Positions 10,614 to 20,686 of a stretch of 64,000 bases of DNA are shown here, piece after piece. Below the pieces are notes generated by a model that was not told the DNA's origin, did not search any database, and saw nothing but the letters and a program-made list of their open reading frames with translations. Within the stretch, counting starts at the first letter, position 1. Every line of letters starts with the position of its first letter. Location: positions 4,858,581 to 4,922,580 of the forward strand of contig NC_007645.1 in NCBI RefSeq assembly GCF_000012985.1, written 5' to 3'. This DNA comes from Hahella chejuensis KCTC 2396. Its GTDB lineage: Bacteria > Pseudomonadota > Gammaproteobacteria > Pseudomonadales > Oleiphilaceae. The translations under genes were made by a program, and so were the position numbers.

Positions 10614-11555
10614 ATGTCCAACCTGACCACAGAACGAATGAGCGCTGATAACAAGGTTGTTGCCCTCGCCACTTCCAATGACTCGCTGACCTTGCGACTG
10701 GAGCATGTCGCCGGGACAATGCTGCGCAGGCTGCAAACCACGCTTGAAGTTGAAGAGTTACTGCAGATATTCGTGGGTGAAGCCAGAGCGCTGGTCGCGA
10801 TAGATGGCTATTCCCACGTCTATAACAATCGTACTTGCGGGGCCCGAAAACGGGGGACGCCGCATCAATTGAATTATCGTCTCACACTGGCTGAAGAAGC
10901 GCTGGGAGAAATCACCTTCTATCGTGGCGAACGCTTTACGGATAGTGAGATTCACGTCATTGAGACGCTGCTTGGCAGCCTGATTTATCCTCTGCGTAAC
11001 GGGTTGCGCTATCAGGAAGCCATGAACGCCGCGCTGTCTGACTCCCTGACCGGCGTCGCCAATAAGCGGGCTTTTGATTATCAGTTACATAGAGAAGTGT
11101 CTCTGGCGACCCGCTATAAGTACAAGCTGTCGATGCTGTTCTTCGACATTGACCACTTCAAGAAGGTCAACGACACCTATGGTCACGCCGCCGGCGACGC
11201 ATTACTGCAACAGCTGGCGAAAGTGGTGCAGGATAACTGCCGGGATTCAGATCTGTGCTTCCGCTTCGGCGGCGAAGAGTTCGCCATGTTGCTGGCCAAA
11301 ACGGAAACAGAGGGCGCTTACGCCATTGCAGAGCGTCTACGCGAAGCGGTTGCGAACACTGCATTTCAACATGAAGGCCACACTATCTCGTTCACGATCA
11401 GCATTGGCGTAGCAACCTATGATGGCGAAGAGAACCGGAGCGACTTTTTGGAGCGGGCTGATCAGGCCCTTTACGATGCCAAGCATGCTGGTCGCAACAA
11501 GACCAAGATCGCGCATCAGGATCAAGAAGAAGCGCTTACCCAGGCGGCGAACTGA
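10614..11555 (+). CDS. GGDEF-domain protein, probable diguanylate cyclase
   Basis: A protein of 313 residues with a C-terminal GGDEF domain (about 140-300) that would make cyclic di-GMP from two GTP. The active-site motif is RFGGEEF (217-223). An intact inhibitory-site RxxD (R210-D213) sits exactly five residues before it, so product feedback inhibition is expected. The N-terminal part (about 25-135) looks like a small sensory alpha/beta domain of GAF type but carries no recognisable ligand signature. The start is placed at ATG 10614, preceded by GGGAG, giving MSNLTTERMSADN; an upstream in-frame ATG at 10476 lacks a ribosome site. The stop is in the 3-base loop of a perfect hairpin. Confidence 0.92.
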   Translation: MSNLTTERMSADNKVVALATSNDSLTLRLEHVAGTMLRRLQTTLEVEELLQIFVGEARALVAIDGYSHVYNNRTCGARKRGTPHQLNYRLTLAEEALGEITFYRGERFTDSEIHVIETLLGSLIYPLRNGLRYQEAMNAALSDSLTGVANKRAFDYQLHREVSLATRYKYKLSMLFFDIDHFKKVNDTYGHAAGDALLQQLAKVVQDNCRDSDLCFRFGGEEFAMLLAKTETEGAYAIAERLREAVANTAFQHEGHTISFTISIGVATYDGEENRSDFLERADQALYDAKHAGRNKTKIAHQDQEEALTQAAN

Positions 11556-11564
11556 GTTCGCCGC
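11544..11564. terminator. Stop-codon hairpin between convergent genes
   Basis: GCGGCGAAC-TGA-GTTCGCCGC is a perfect 9 bp stem whose loop is exactly the stop codon of the GGDEF gene. The convergent rluB gene ends only 20 bp beyond that stop. There is no T tract, so termination is uncertain; it may act as a shared 3' barrier. Confidence 0.45.
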
Positions 11565-11575
11565 AATTCAGCCCC

Positions 11576-12547
11576 CTACTGAGGTTTGCGTCTGCCGGGG
11601 CCCGGTTTACGGCCAGTTGAATGACGCAATGGCGCAGATCTGCGCTCGTCTGAGGCGGCGGCTGGTTTACGCGCAGGGGCGCGAGCACCAGTGCGGCCAT
11701 TGGAGGGTTTAGGCTTGGACGCGCCGCTCTTGCCTTGTTGACGCTGTATTTTTTCCCGCGTATGCGGCGTCAAGGACGCCACGGTCTTCGGTTGCATGCC
11801 CGCCATTTCATATAACACGTTGACGTCTTTTTGCCCCGCCATCTCCCAGTTACCCAAACGAACGCGGCTGGGAAGGAACATGTAGCCATAACGCACGCGC
11901 TTCAAGCGGCTGACGGTAACGCCCTGGGACTCCCAGAGACGACGCACTTCACGATTGCGCCCTTCCTGCAGCACGACATGAAACCAACGATTGCTGCCGC
12001 TACCGCCCGCCTCTTTGATATCCGAGAATTTAGCGAGACCATCTTCCAACAGCACGCCGTCCTGCAGTCGGGTCACCATTTCTTCAGTCACTTCGCCATG
12101 TACGCGCACTGCGTATTCACGATCTATTTGCGAAGAGGGATGCATCAATCTGTTGGCGAGTTCGCCATCTGTCGTAAAAATCAACAATCCAGTAGTGTTG
12201 ATGTCCAGGCGCCCTACCGCCACCCAGCGGCCGCTTTTCAGCTTGGGTAAGCGCGCAAATACAGTGGGACGACCTTCCGGGTCCTTGCGGCTGGTGACTT
12301 CGCCTTCCGGCTTGTTGTACACCAGCACCATGGTTTCCTCAGCGTCCACCATGGCGATCTTGTGGCCATCGACCGAGATCTTGTCCTCAGCGGTGACGCG
12401 GTCGCCCAAATGCGCGACTTTGCCGTTGACGCGCACGCGACCGCCGCTGATCCACTCTTCAGCCTCTCTACGGGAGGCAAGCCCTTGCCGGGCGATCACT
12501 TTCTGAAGTTTCTCGCCCTGCGCCTTTTCACCGGAAGGTTCTATCAT
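11576..12547 (-). CDS. rluB: 23S rRNA pseudouridine(2605) synthase RluB
   Basis: RluB converts one uridine in the peptidyl-transferase region of 23S rRNA to pseudouridine. An S4 RNA-binding domain is at the N-terminus (QKVIARQGLASRREAEEWI, about residues 18-75). The catalytic core contains the Asp-bearing motif GRLDINTTGLLIFTTDG and the later NREVRRLW motif. The C-terminal 60 or so residues are a basic, Lys/Arg/Pro-rich tail common in RluB. It is the last gene of the trpS-scpA-scpB-rluB run, 35 bp after scpB, an order typical of gammaproteobacteria. Confidence 0.95.
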   Translation of the reverse strand: MIEPSGEKAQGEKLQKVIARQGLASRREAEEWISGGRVRVNGKVAHLGDRVTAEDKISVDGHKIAMVDAEETMVLVYNKPEGEVTSRKDPEGRPTVFARLPKLKSGRWVAVGRLDINTTGLLIFTTDGELANRLMHPSSQIDREYAVRVHGEVTEEMVTRLQDGVLLEDGLAKFSDIKEAGGSGSNRWFHVVLQEGRNREVRRLWESQGVTVSRLKRVRYGYMFLPSRVRLGNWEMAGQKDVNVLYEMAGMQPKTVASLTPHTREKIQRQQGKSGASKPKPSNGRTGARAPARKPAAASDERRSAPLRHSTGRKPGPGRRKPQ

Positions 12548-12582
12548 CTATTTCGCCTTAACTGTAATCACCAACACCCTCA

Positions 12583-13212
12583 TCAATGCAATGTGGCGTC
12601 GGAGGATGGCGGATCGGCTTCCATCGTTTCGGAAGCGTCCGCCGCATTTGCTTGCAGATCCAGTTCCAGAGCCCGGCCGATTTCCTCCAGGCTTCTGACC
12701 TCCGCCAAAGGCGGCAACTGATCCAATGTCTTTAAATTAAAATAGTCGAGAAATTGGCGCGTGGTGGCGAACAGCGCCGGTCTGCCCGGTACGTCTTTAT
12801 GGCCCACAACGCGCACCCACTCTCGCTCCTGCAACGTTTTCATGATCTGGCTGCTGACAGCCACGCCGCGAATATCTTCTATGTCGCCTCGAGTAATAGG
12901 CTGCCGATAAGCGATAATCGCCAACGTTTCCAGCATGGCGCGGGAGTACCGCTGCGGACGCTCTTCCGTCAGCCGCCCCACCCAGGGCGCAAACTCATCG
13001 CGCACCTGGAACCGATAACCGCTGGCCACTTCCACCAAGTTAACCGCACGGTCCGCATAAACCGCCGTCAGCTTTTTAAGCGCAGCCTTAATTTCATCCC
13101 GTTGCGGCGGCGTAAAGTCCTCGACGAACATCGTCATCAACTGATCCACCGTCAGAGGCTTATCGCTGGCGAACAGCATCGCCTCAATCAACTGCGTCAG
13201 ATTAACCGCCAT
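12583..13212 (-). CDS. scpB: Segregation and condensation protein ScpB
   Basis: ScpB is the paired winged-helix subunit that binds the ScpA kleisin in the SMC complex. Family features are LIEAMLFASDKPLT at the N-terminus, ALKKLTAVYADRAVNLVEVASGYRFQ, and SRAMLETLAIIAYRQPITRGDIEDIRGV in the first two-thirds; the tail is divergent. I place the start at ATG 13212, with AAGGTGA just upstream and within scpA, rather than the GTG at 13218. The reading frame overlaps the end of scpA by about 11 bases, which suggests translational coupling and matched stoichiometry. Confidence 0.95.
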   Translation of the reverse strand: MAVNLTQLIEAMLFASDKPLTVDQLMTMFVEDFTPPQRDEIKAALKKLTAVYADRAVNLVEVASGYRFQVRDEFAPWVGRLTEERPQRYSRAMLETLAIIAYRQPITRGDIEDIRGVAVSSQIMKTLQEREWVRVVGHKDVPGRPALFATTRQFLDYFNLKTLDQLPPLAEVRSLEEIGRALELDLQANAADASETMEADPPSSDATLH

Positions 13213-14080
13213 CGTCACCTTCGCTCGTTCCCACCTCAGGTTCGTTCTCTACTTCCCCCCGGGCGCGTACATGAATTTCGCCAAACATTTCGGTTTGGAC
13301 CAATTCCAACAAAGACTCTTTCACCAGCTCCAGCACCGCCAGAAAGGTCACCACCACGCCCAATTTGCCCTCATCGAAGGGAAACAGATCCGTAAACAGG
13401 GTGAAGTGGTCCGCCGACACTCTTTCCAAAACCTGGGTCATACGCTCCCGGGTGGAAAGCCTTTCCTTTTCAATCTGGTGATGCTCAAACAGCTCTGAGC
13501 GTTTCAGCACTTCCTGCAGCGCTAACAACACTTCCGTCAACGACACATCCGGGTGCTTTTTTTCACGCTGCAGTTTGGGTATTTCCGGGTTCGCCGTATA
13601 GAAGTCGCGATCCATGCGCGGCAATTCATCCATACGCTCCGCCGCCGTTTTAAAGCGCTCGTACTCCTGCAGGCGTCGAATCAATTCCGCGCGGGGGTCC
13701 TCCTCTTCCTGATCGTCGTCCTTGCGTCGCGGCAACAGGAAGCGGGATTTTATTTCCGCCAGCATCGCCGCCATCACCAAATACTCCGCCGCCAGCTCGA
13801 AGCGCATATCTTCCATGACCCGAATGTAATCCATATATTGGCGGGTGACATCCGATACGTTGATATCAAGAATATCCATATTCTGACGACGGATCAGATA
13901 CAGCAAGAGGTCCAGCGGGCCTTCAAACGACTCCAGGAATACTTCCAGTGCGTCCGGTGGAATATATAGATCCGAAGGCAGCTCGGTAAACGGACTGCCC
14001 CCCACCATCGCCAAAGGCAGTTCCTGCTGAACCGGAAGCTGCTCTGTCTGGCTGTCCGAGGGGGCGTCGGCGTTTTGCAT
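13202..14080 (-). CDS. scpA: Segregation and condensation protein ScpA (kleisin)
   Basis: ScpA bridges the two SMC heads and recruits ScpB. The hallmark N-terminal motif FEGPLDLLLYLIRRQNMDI is present, followed by INVSDVTRQYMDYI and YLVMAAMLAEIKSRFLLP. An acidic linker (DDDQEEEDPRAELIRRL) leads to the C-terminal winged helix that contacts the SMC head. There are 292 residues, slightly longer than average because of about 40 extra N-terminal residues before the kleisin motif. It lies 2 bp after trpS and overlaps scpB, so the three genes form one transcription unit. Confidence 0.96.
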   Translation of the reverse strand: MQNADAPSDSQTEQLPVQQELPLAMVGGSPFTELPSDLYIPPDALEVFLESFEGPLDLLLYLIRRQNMDILDINVSDVTRQYMDYIRVMEDMRFELAAEYLVMAAMLAEIKSRFLLPRRKDDDQEEEDPRAELIRRLQEYERFKTAAERMDELPRMDRDFYTANPEIPKLQREKKHPDVSLTEVLLALQEVLKRSELFEHHQIEKERLSTRERMTQVLERVSADHFTLFTDLFPFDEGKLGVVVTFLAVLELVKESLLELVQTEMFGEIHVRARGEVENEPEVGTSEGDDGG

Positions 14081-14082
14081 TA

Positions 14083-15297
14083 TCAGTCGTACGCCAAGCC
14101 TATGACGCTGCGCACTTCTTCCAAGGTCGCCTTAGCGGCGTCCCTGGCGTGATCGCAACCTTCTGCGATGATGCTATGCACCAGTCCGGGGTCTTCTTCA
14201 TAGCGCTTGGCGCGCTCACGCATGGGGCGTTGCTCTTCAATGATGGCGTCGGCTACCGGCTTTTTACACTCAATACAGCCGATCCCGGCGGAGCGACAGC
14301 CTTGCTGCGCCCAGGACTTAGTGGCTTCGTCGGAATATACCTGATGCAACTGCCATACCGGGCATTTATCCGGATCGCCAGGGTCCGTGCGACGCACCCG
14401 CTGTGGGTCCGTCTGCATAGTGCGGACTTTCTCAGAAATACTGTCAGCGTCTTCCCGCAATCCGATCGTGTTGCCGTAAGACTTGGACATCTTCTGGCCG
14501 TCCAGGCCCGGCATCTTGGCTTCTGGGGTCAGCAAAACCTGAGGCTCGGGCAGAATAACTTTGCCCCCGCCTTCGAGGAATCCGTATAAACGCTCTCTGT
14601 CGCCAAGTGATATATTTTGCTGATCTCGCAGCAACGCCCGCGCTGTCTCCAACGCCTCACCGTCGCCCTGCTCCAGATAACGCTTGCGCAGGCTTTCATA
14701 CAGTTTGGCGGTCTTCTTACCCATCCGCTTGATCGCCGCTTCCGCCTGCTCTTCAAAGCCAGGCTCACGACCATAAAGGTGGTTGAAACGGCGCGCCACT
14801 TCGCGCGTCATTTCGATATGCGAGACCTGATCCGCACCTACCGGAACCCAGCCGGCGCGATATACCAGGATATCTGCGCTCTGCAGTAGCGGATACCCAA
14901 GGAAGCCATAGGTGGCCAGGTCTCTTTCTTTGAGTTTTTCCTGCTGATCTTTATAGGTCGGCACTCTCTCCAGCCAACCTAAAGGCGTGATCATTGAGAG
15001 AAGAAGATGCAGCTCCGCGTGCTCCGGCACACGTGACTGTACAAACATAGTGGCGGAGCCTGGATTAATACCCGCGGCCAGCCAATCGATCACCATTTCC
15101 CATACAGACTGTTCAATATCGTAAGGGGTCTCGTAATGAGTGGTCAGAGCATGCCAATCGGCGACGAAGAAGAAACATTCGTACTCATGCTGCAACTGCA
15201 CCCAGTTTTTCAGCACTCCATGGTAATGACCCAGATGAAGTTTTCCCGTCGGTCGCATTCCCGACAACACACGACGCTGCGAATCCACAGAGGCCAA
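14083..15297 (-). CDS. trpS: Tryptophanyl-tRNA synthetase with an iron-sulfur-type cysteine motif
   Basis: This class I synthetase charges tRNA-Trp. The ATP-binding signatures are PTGKLHLGHY (HIGH-type) and KMSKS. At 404 residues it is about 70 longer than E. coli TrpS, with an extra segment of about 65 residues (including LETARALLRDQQNISLGDRERLYGFLEGG) before KMSKS. The C-terminal anticodon-side domain contains four cysteines spaced C312-x21-C334-x6-C341-x2-C344. This is within one residue of the C-x22-C-x6-C-x2-C ligand set of the [4Fe-4S] cluster in Thermotoga maritima TrpRS. The sequence suggests a cluster is bound; this is inference. It heads the trpS-scpA-scpB-rluB unit. Confidence 0.96.
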   Translation of the reverse strand: MASVDSQRRVLSGMRPTGKLHLGHYHGVLKNWVQLQHEYECFFFVADWHALTTHYETPYDIEQSVWEMVIDWLAAGINPGSATMFVQSRVPEHAELHLLLSMITPLGWLERVPTYKDQQEKLKERDLATYGFLGYPLLQSADILVYRAGWVPVGADQVSHIEMTREVARRFNHLYGREPGFEEQAEAAIKRMGKKTAKLYESLRKRYLEQGDGEALETARALLRDQQNISLGDRERLYGFLEGGGKVILPEPQVLLTPEAKMPGLDGQKMSKSYGNTIGLREDADSISEKVRTMQTDPQRVRRTDPGDPDKCPVWQLHQVYSDEATKSWAQQGCRSAGIGCIECKKPVADAIIEEQRPMRERAKRYEEDPGLVHSIIAEGCDHARDAAKATLEEVRSVIGLAYD

Positions 15298-15472
15298 GTT
15301 ATTTCCCCAAGTTTTTATTAAAGTACCAGTTGTGACGGCGTCAGAAATTACGCCAAAAATGAGCTTAATTGCGTGGGATTATAGCGTTAAAAGGGCGGGA
15401 GTGAAATTTGGGAGTGACGCGCCGGCCTTCATACCGACAGGCGTGAAGGCGATCACCGTCGTCCTGAAATAG

Positions 15473-15496
15473 AAAAGCCGCCATATGGCGGCTTTT
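15473..15496 (-). terminator. sucCD terminator
   Basis: A perfect 24 bp palindrome, AAAAGCCGCC-ATAT-GGCGGCTTTT, lies 17 bp past the sucD stop. It ends in TTTTCTATTT on the minus strand, giving a strong intrinsic terminator. Confidence 0.85.
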
Positions 15497-15512
15497 CAGA
15501 CAGACGGAAAAC

Positions 15513-16388
15513 TTATTTCCAGCCAGTCACTTCAGCCAGCGCCTTGCCGATATCGGCCAGGCTTCTCACTGTTTTAACGCCAGCTTGCTCCAGCGCTGCA
15601 AACTTTTCAGCTGCAGTGCCTTTGCCGCCCGCGATGATCGCGCCAGCGTGGCCCATACGCTTACCAGCAGGCGCAGTTACGCCGGCGATGTAAGACACAA
15701 CAGGCTTGGTGACATTGTTCTTGATGAACTCCGCCGCTTCTTCTTCCGCCGTTCCGCCGATTTCACCGATCATGACGATCGCTTCAGTCTGAGCGTCCTT
15801 CTGGAACATTTCCAGAATGTCGATGAAGTTGGAGCCAGGAATCGGGTCGCCGCCGATGCCCACGCAAGTGGACTGGCCGAAACCGAAGTCGGTGGTTTGC
15901 TTAACGGCTTCATAAGTCAGGGTGCCGGAACGGGAAACGATGCCGACTTTACCTGGCTTGTGAATGTGACCAGGCATGATGCCGATCTTGCATTCGCCAG
16001 GAGTGATGACGCCTGGGCAGTTAGGTCCGATCAGACGCACGCCCAACTCGTCGCACTTCACTTTCGCATCCAGCATGTCCAGAGTAGGAATGCCTTCCGT
16101 GATGCACACGATCAGCTTGATGCCTGCGTTAGCCGCTTCCAGGATAGAGTCTTTGCAGAAAGGCGCAGGAACGTAGATAACGGATGCTTCCGCGCCAGTT
16201 TGCTCTACCGCTTCTTTAACTGTGTTGAACACAGGCAGACCCAGGTGAGTCTGACCGCCTTTACCTGGAGTCACGCCGCCAACCATTTTGGTGCCGTACG
16301 CAATCGCCTGTTCAGAATGGAATGTGCCCTGGGAACCAGTGAACCCCTGGCAGATGACCTTGGTATTTTTGTCGATCAAAATACTCAT
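15513..16388 (-). CDS. sucD: Succinyl-CoA synthetase alpha subunit
   Basis: SucD carries the CoA-binding site and the phosphorylated histidine of succinyl-CoA synthetase, which makes GTP or ATP while converting succinyl-CoA to succinate. Visible features are the N-terminal [18 protein letters not shown] CoA-binding Rossmann start, [20 protein letters not shown], the [10 protein letters not shown] loop, and MGHAGAI with the catalytic His. At 291 residues it is the normal length. Its ATG overlaps the sucC TAA by one base (TAATG), so the two subunits are translationally coupled. Confidence 0.98.
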   Translation of the reverse strand: MSILIDKNTKVICQGFTGSQGTFHSEQAIAYGTKMVGGVTPGKGGQTHLGLPVFNTVKEAVEQTGAEASVIYVPAPFCKDSILEAANAGIKLIVCITEGIPTLDMLDAKVKCDELGVRLIGPNCPGVITPGECKIGIMPGHIHKPGKVGIVSRSGTLTYEAVKQTTDFGFGQSTCVGIGGDPIPGSNFIDILEMFQKDAQTEAIVMIGEIGGTAEEEAAEFIKNNVTKPVVSYIAGVTAPAGKRMGHAGAIIAGGKGTAAEKFAALEQAGVKTVRSLADIGKALAEVTGWK

Positions 16389-17554
16389 TATTTACCCTCC
16401 GCTGCTTTAACCACGGCTTCAGCAGCATGAGTCAGACTTTCCGCTGCGATAATGTTCAACCCGCTGTCGGCAAGTTTCTTAGCGCCCAGCTCGGCATTGT
16501 TGCCTTCCAGACGTACGACCACAGGAATCTTGACGCCAACTTCTTCTACAGCGCCGATGATGCCGTCAGCAATCAGGTCGCAACGAACGATGCCGCCGAA
16601 GATGTTAACCAGAACCGCTTTTACGTTGTCGTCGGAGAGAATGATCTTGAACGCTTCGGTAACGCGCTCTTTAGTCGCGCCGCCGCCTACGTCCAGAAAG
16701 TTAGCGGGCGCGCCGCCGTGCAGCTTAACGATGTCCATGGTCCCCATGGCCAGGCCCGCGCCGTTAACCATACAGCCGATGTTGCCTTCCAGCGCAACGT
16801 AGTTCAGTTCCCACTTGGCTGCGTGAGCTTCGCGTGGATCTTCCTGCGAAGGGTCATGCATGTCGCGGATGCGCGGCTGACGGTACAGTGCGTTGCCGTC
16901 GACAACCACTTTCGCGTCCAGACAGTGCAAGTTGCCGCCTTTAGTGATAACCAGCGGGTTCACTTCCAACAGCGCCAGATCCAAGTCTTGGAACAGTTTC
17001 GCCAAGCCCAGGAAAATTTTAGTAAACTGCTTGACCTGATCGCTGTTCAGGCCCAGTGCGAACGCCAGTTCACGCGCCTGGTAAGGCTGTGCGCCCACCA
17101 GCGGGTCGATAACGGCTTTCAGGATCTTTTCAGGAGTCTCTTCAGCGACTTTCTCGATTTCAACGCCGCCTTCGGTAGACGCCATGAATACGATGCGACG
17201 CGTGCCGCGATCCATTACCGCGCCCAGGTACAGTTCCTGATCAATGTCCGTGCAGGACTCAACCAGGATTTTGTTAACAGGCTGACCTTTCTCGTCGGTC
17301 TGATAGGTTACCAGATTATGACCAAGCCACTTCTCAGCAAATGCCTTAATCTCTTCCTTGGAAGATACTAACTTAACGCCACCCGCTTTACCGCGGCCGC
17401 CTGCGTGAACCTGCGCTTTAACCACCCACTGGCTTCCGCCAATGGAGTCAGCTGCAGACATGGCCTCTTGTGCGGACTCACAGGCAAAGCCCTTGGAGAC
17501 GGGCAGACCATAGTCCGCAAAGAGTTGCTTAGCTTGATACTCATGAAGATTCAT
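16388..17554 (-). CDS. sucC: Succinyl-CoA synthetase beta subunit
   Basis: SucC supplies the ATP-grasp nucleotide site of succinyl-CoA synthetase. It starts [22 protein letters not shown] and contains [27 protein letters not shown] and the C-terminal [17 protein letters not shown] ligase domain. The length of 388 residues is exactly typical. It has GGAA as a ribosome site before the ATG. A 318 bp gap and a terminator separate it from lpdA, so sucCD probably has its own promoter, unlike the read-through arrangement of E. coli. Confidence 0.98.
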   Translation of the reverse strand: MNLHEYQAKQLFADYGLPVSKGFACESAQEAMSAADSIGGSQWVVKAQVHAGGRGKAGGVKLVSSKEEIKAFAEKWLGHNLVTYQTDEKGQPVNKILVESCTDIDQELYLGAVMDRGTRRIVFMASTEGGVEIEKVAEETPEKILKAVIDPLVGAQPYQARELAFALGLNSDQVKQFTKIFLGLAKLFQDLDLALLEVNPLVITKGGNLHCLDAKVVVDGNALYRQPRIRDMHDPSQEDPREAHAAKWELNYVALEGNIGCMVNGAGLAMGTMDIVKLHGGAPANFLDVGGGATKERVTEAFKIILSDDNVKAVLVNIFGGIVRCDLIADGIIGAVEEVGVKIPVVVRLEGNNAELGAKKLADSGLNIIAAESLTHAAEAVVKAAEGK

Positions 17555-17872
17555 AACGTTTTCCGCTTTTTAGTCAGCTTTCGACTTATTTACCACCGTG
17601 CAAACGAGCACAACGTTTCACGTTCTCGCGAGCAGGCTTCTAGGGTGAGACTCAAACTTCTCAGCCTGCGCGCAAAACTGCGCTATGTCCGCTTGGGTGA
17701 CCTCTCTAACACACTCTTTATACCGAGAGCCCAATCCGGCGCCCTGTCTCTTCAACGGCGGCCAGCCAGACGTTTTGACGTCTCACCTACGCCGCATTCG
17801 CCGAAGGGGCGGTCGCGCTCCTTCCCGACGCTCTCAAAACAAAAGGAGGGGCGATCCCCTCCTTATTCAGCC
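17555..17872 (-). promoter_or_regulatory. sucC-lpdA intergenic region
   Basis: This 318 bp gene-free stretch holds the lpdA terminator at its right edge and must contain any dedicated sucCD promoter. I see no coding potential and no convincing -35/-10 pair. There is one notable C/G-rich segment (17750-17830). Confidence 0.4.
17835..17863 (-). terminator. lpdA terminator
   Basis: The stem AGGAGGGG-ATCG-CCCCTCCT is followed on the minus strand by TTTTGTTTT, ten bases past the lpdA stop. It is a textbook intrinsic terminator that closes the sdh-suc-lpd unit. Confidence 0.88.
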
Positions 17873-19321
<1,449 letters not shown>

Positions 19322-19342
19322 TTAGTTATAGGTACATAAAAG

Positions 19343-19399
19343 GTTTTCCGACAATGCCCCTCCGCAACCAGGCGAAGGGAGCATGGCGCGCCGGAAAAC
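19343..19399 (-). repeat. Long imperfect stem-loop between sucB and lpdA
   Basis: GTTTTCCG (19343-19350) pairs with CGGAAAAC (19392-19399), and inside it ATGCCCC pairs with GGGAGCAT with one bulge. The structure fills the sucB-lpdA gap and lacks a T tract, so it may be an mRNA-processing or stability element that lets E3 be produced at a different level from E1 and E2. Confidence 0.55.
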
Positions 19400-19419
19400 T
19401 CGGCGGCGAAAGCGCTGAA

Positions 19420-20655
19420 TTAGATATCCAGCAGAATCCGCGCAGGATCTTCCAGCAGATCCTTGATGGTCACCAAAAACTGTACCGCTTCCTTACCGTC
19501 GATCATGCGGTGGTCGTATGACAGCGCCAGGTACATCATCGGCAGAATCACCACCTGGCCGTTTACCGCCATCGGACGTTCCTGGATCTTGTGCATTCCC
19601 ATAATGGCGGTTTGCGGGGGATTCAGAATCGGCGTGGACATCAATGAACCGAACACGCCGCCATTGGAAATGGTGAACGTGCCGCCAGTCATGTCTTCGA
19701 TCGCCAGCTTGCCGTCGCGCGCTTTCTTACCGAAGTCGCCGATGGTGGATTCAATATCCGCCAGGCCCATCTGATCCGCATCGCGCAGGATAGGAACAAC
19801 CAGACCGCGCTCAGTGGATACCGCTACGCCGACATCCTGATAACCGTGGTAAACAATATCGTTGCCATCAATGGACGCATTCACAGCGGGGAAACGCTTC
19901 AACGCTTCGCAAGCCGCTTTAACGAAGAAGGACATGAAGCCCAGTTTCACGCCATTATGACGCTTCTCGAACAGATCTTTGTATTGCTTACGCAGATCCA
20001 TGATCGGCTTCATGTTGACTTCGTTGAAGGTAGTCAGCATTGCAGAGTTATGCTGAGCTTCCAGCAGACGACGCGCGATGCTGGCGCGCAGGCGAGTCAT
20101 CGGCACGCGCTTCTCGGGACGCGCTCCCGCTGGAGATTCGATAGCAGGCATAGTCGGCGCCGCTGCAGGCTGAGCGGAGGACTTCACTTCAGCGGTAACG
20201 CTGGTAGTGTTGGAAGACAGGTGGTTAATCACGTCTTCCTTGGTGACTCTACCGCCTTTACCTGTGCCCTGAATATCGGAAGGATTCAGGTTGTTCTCTT
20301 CCGCCATTTTGCGCGCGGATGGACTCAGAATCGCTTCCTGACCAGACTTAGCTTCAGTCGCCGCAGGAGCAGCCTGTGGCTTTTCTTCCGCTGCGGCAGG
20401 CGCCGCCGTTCCAGCCGCACCCTCTTTAAATACCGCAATAACTTCTTCGCTAAGCACCGTATCGCCTTCGCCTTTGAGAACTTTCTCAATGACGCCGGCA
20501 GCAGGCGCTACAACCTCCAACACCACTTTATCCGTCTCGATATCGACCAGTAGCTCGTCCCTAGCCACGGATTCCCCAGGTTTTTTATGCCAAGTCGCCA
20601 CTACGCCGTCCGCGACGGACTCTGGGAAAGTAGGAGCTTTAATTTCGATCGCCAT
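19420..20655 (-). CDS. sucB: 2-oxoglutarate dehydrogenase E2, dihydrolipoyl succinyltransferase
   Basis: SucB transfers the succinyl group to CoA and forms the 24-mer core of the 2-oxoglutarate dehydrogenase complex. An N-terminal lipoyl domain (about residues 1-78) has the lipoylated lysine in [11 protein letters not shown]. An Ala/Pro-rich hinge leads to an E1/E3-binding domain ([26 protein letters not shown]). The catalytic domain ends with the active-site motif YDHRMIDG. The 411 residues match E. coli SucB. It follows sucA by 31 bp. Confidence 0.98.
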   Translation of the reverse strand: MAIEIKAPTFPESVADGVVATWHKKPGESVARDELLVDIETDKVVLEVVAPAAGVIEKVLKGEGDTVLSEEVIAVFKEGAAGTAAPAAAEEKPQAAPAATEAKSGQEAILSPSARKMAEENNLNPSDIQGTGKGGRVTKEDVINHLSSNTTSVTAEVKSSAQPAAAPTMPAIESPAGARPEKRVPMTRLRASIARRLLEAQHNSAMLTTFNEVNMKPIMDLRKQYKDLFEKRHNGVKLGFMSFFVKAACEALKRFPAVNASIDGNDIVYHGYQDVGVAVSTERGLVVPILRDADQMGLADIESTIGDFGKKARDGKLAIEDMTGGTFTISNGGVFGSLMSTPILNPPQTAIMGMHKIQERPMAVNGQVVILPMMYLALSYDHRMIDGKEAVQFLVTIKDLLEDPARILLDI

Positions 20656-20686
20656 CTTTTATCCTTTGTACTAACCAAGCGCCTGT

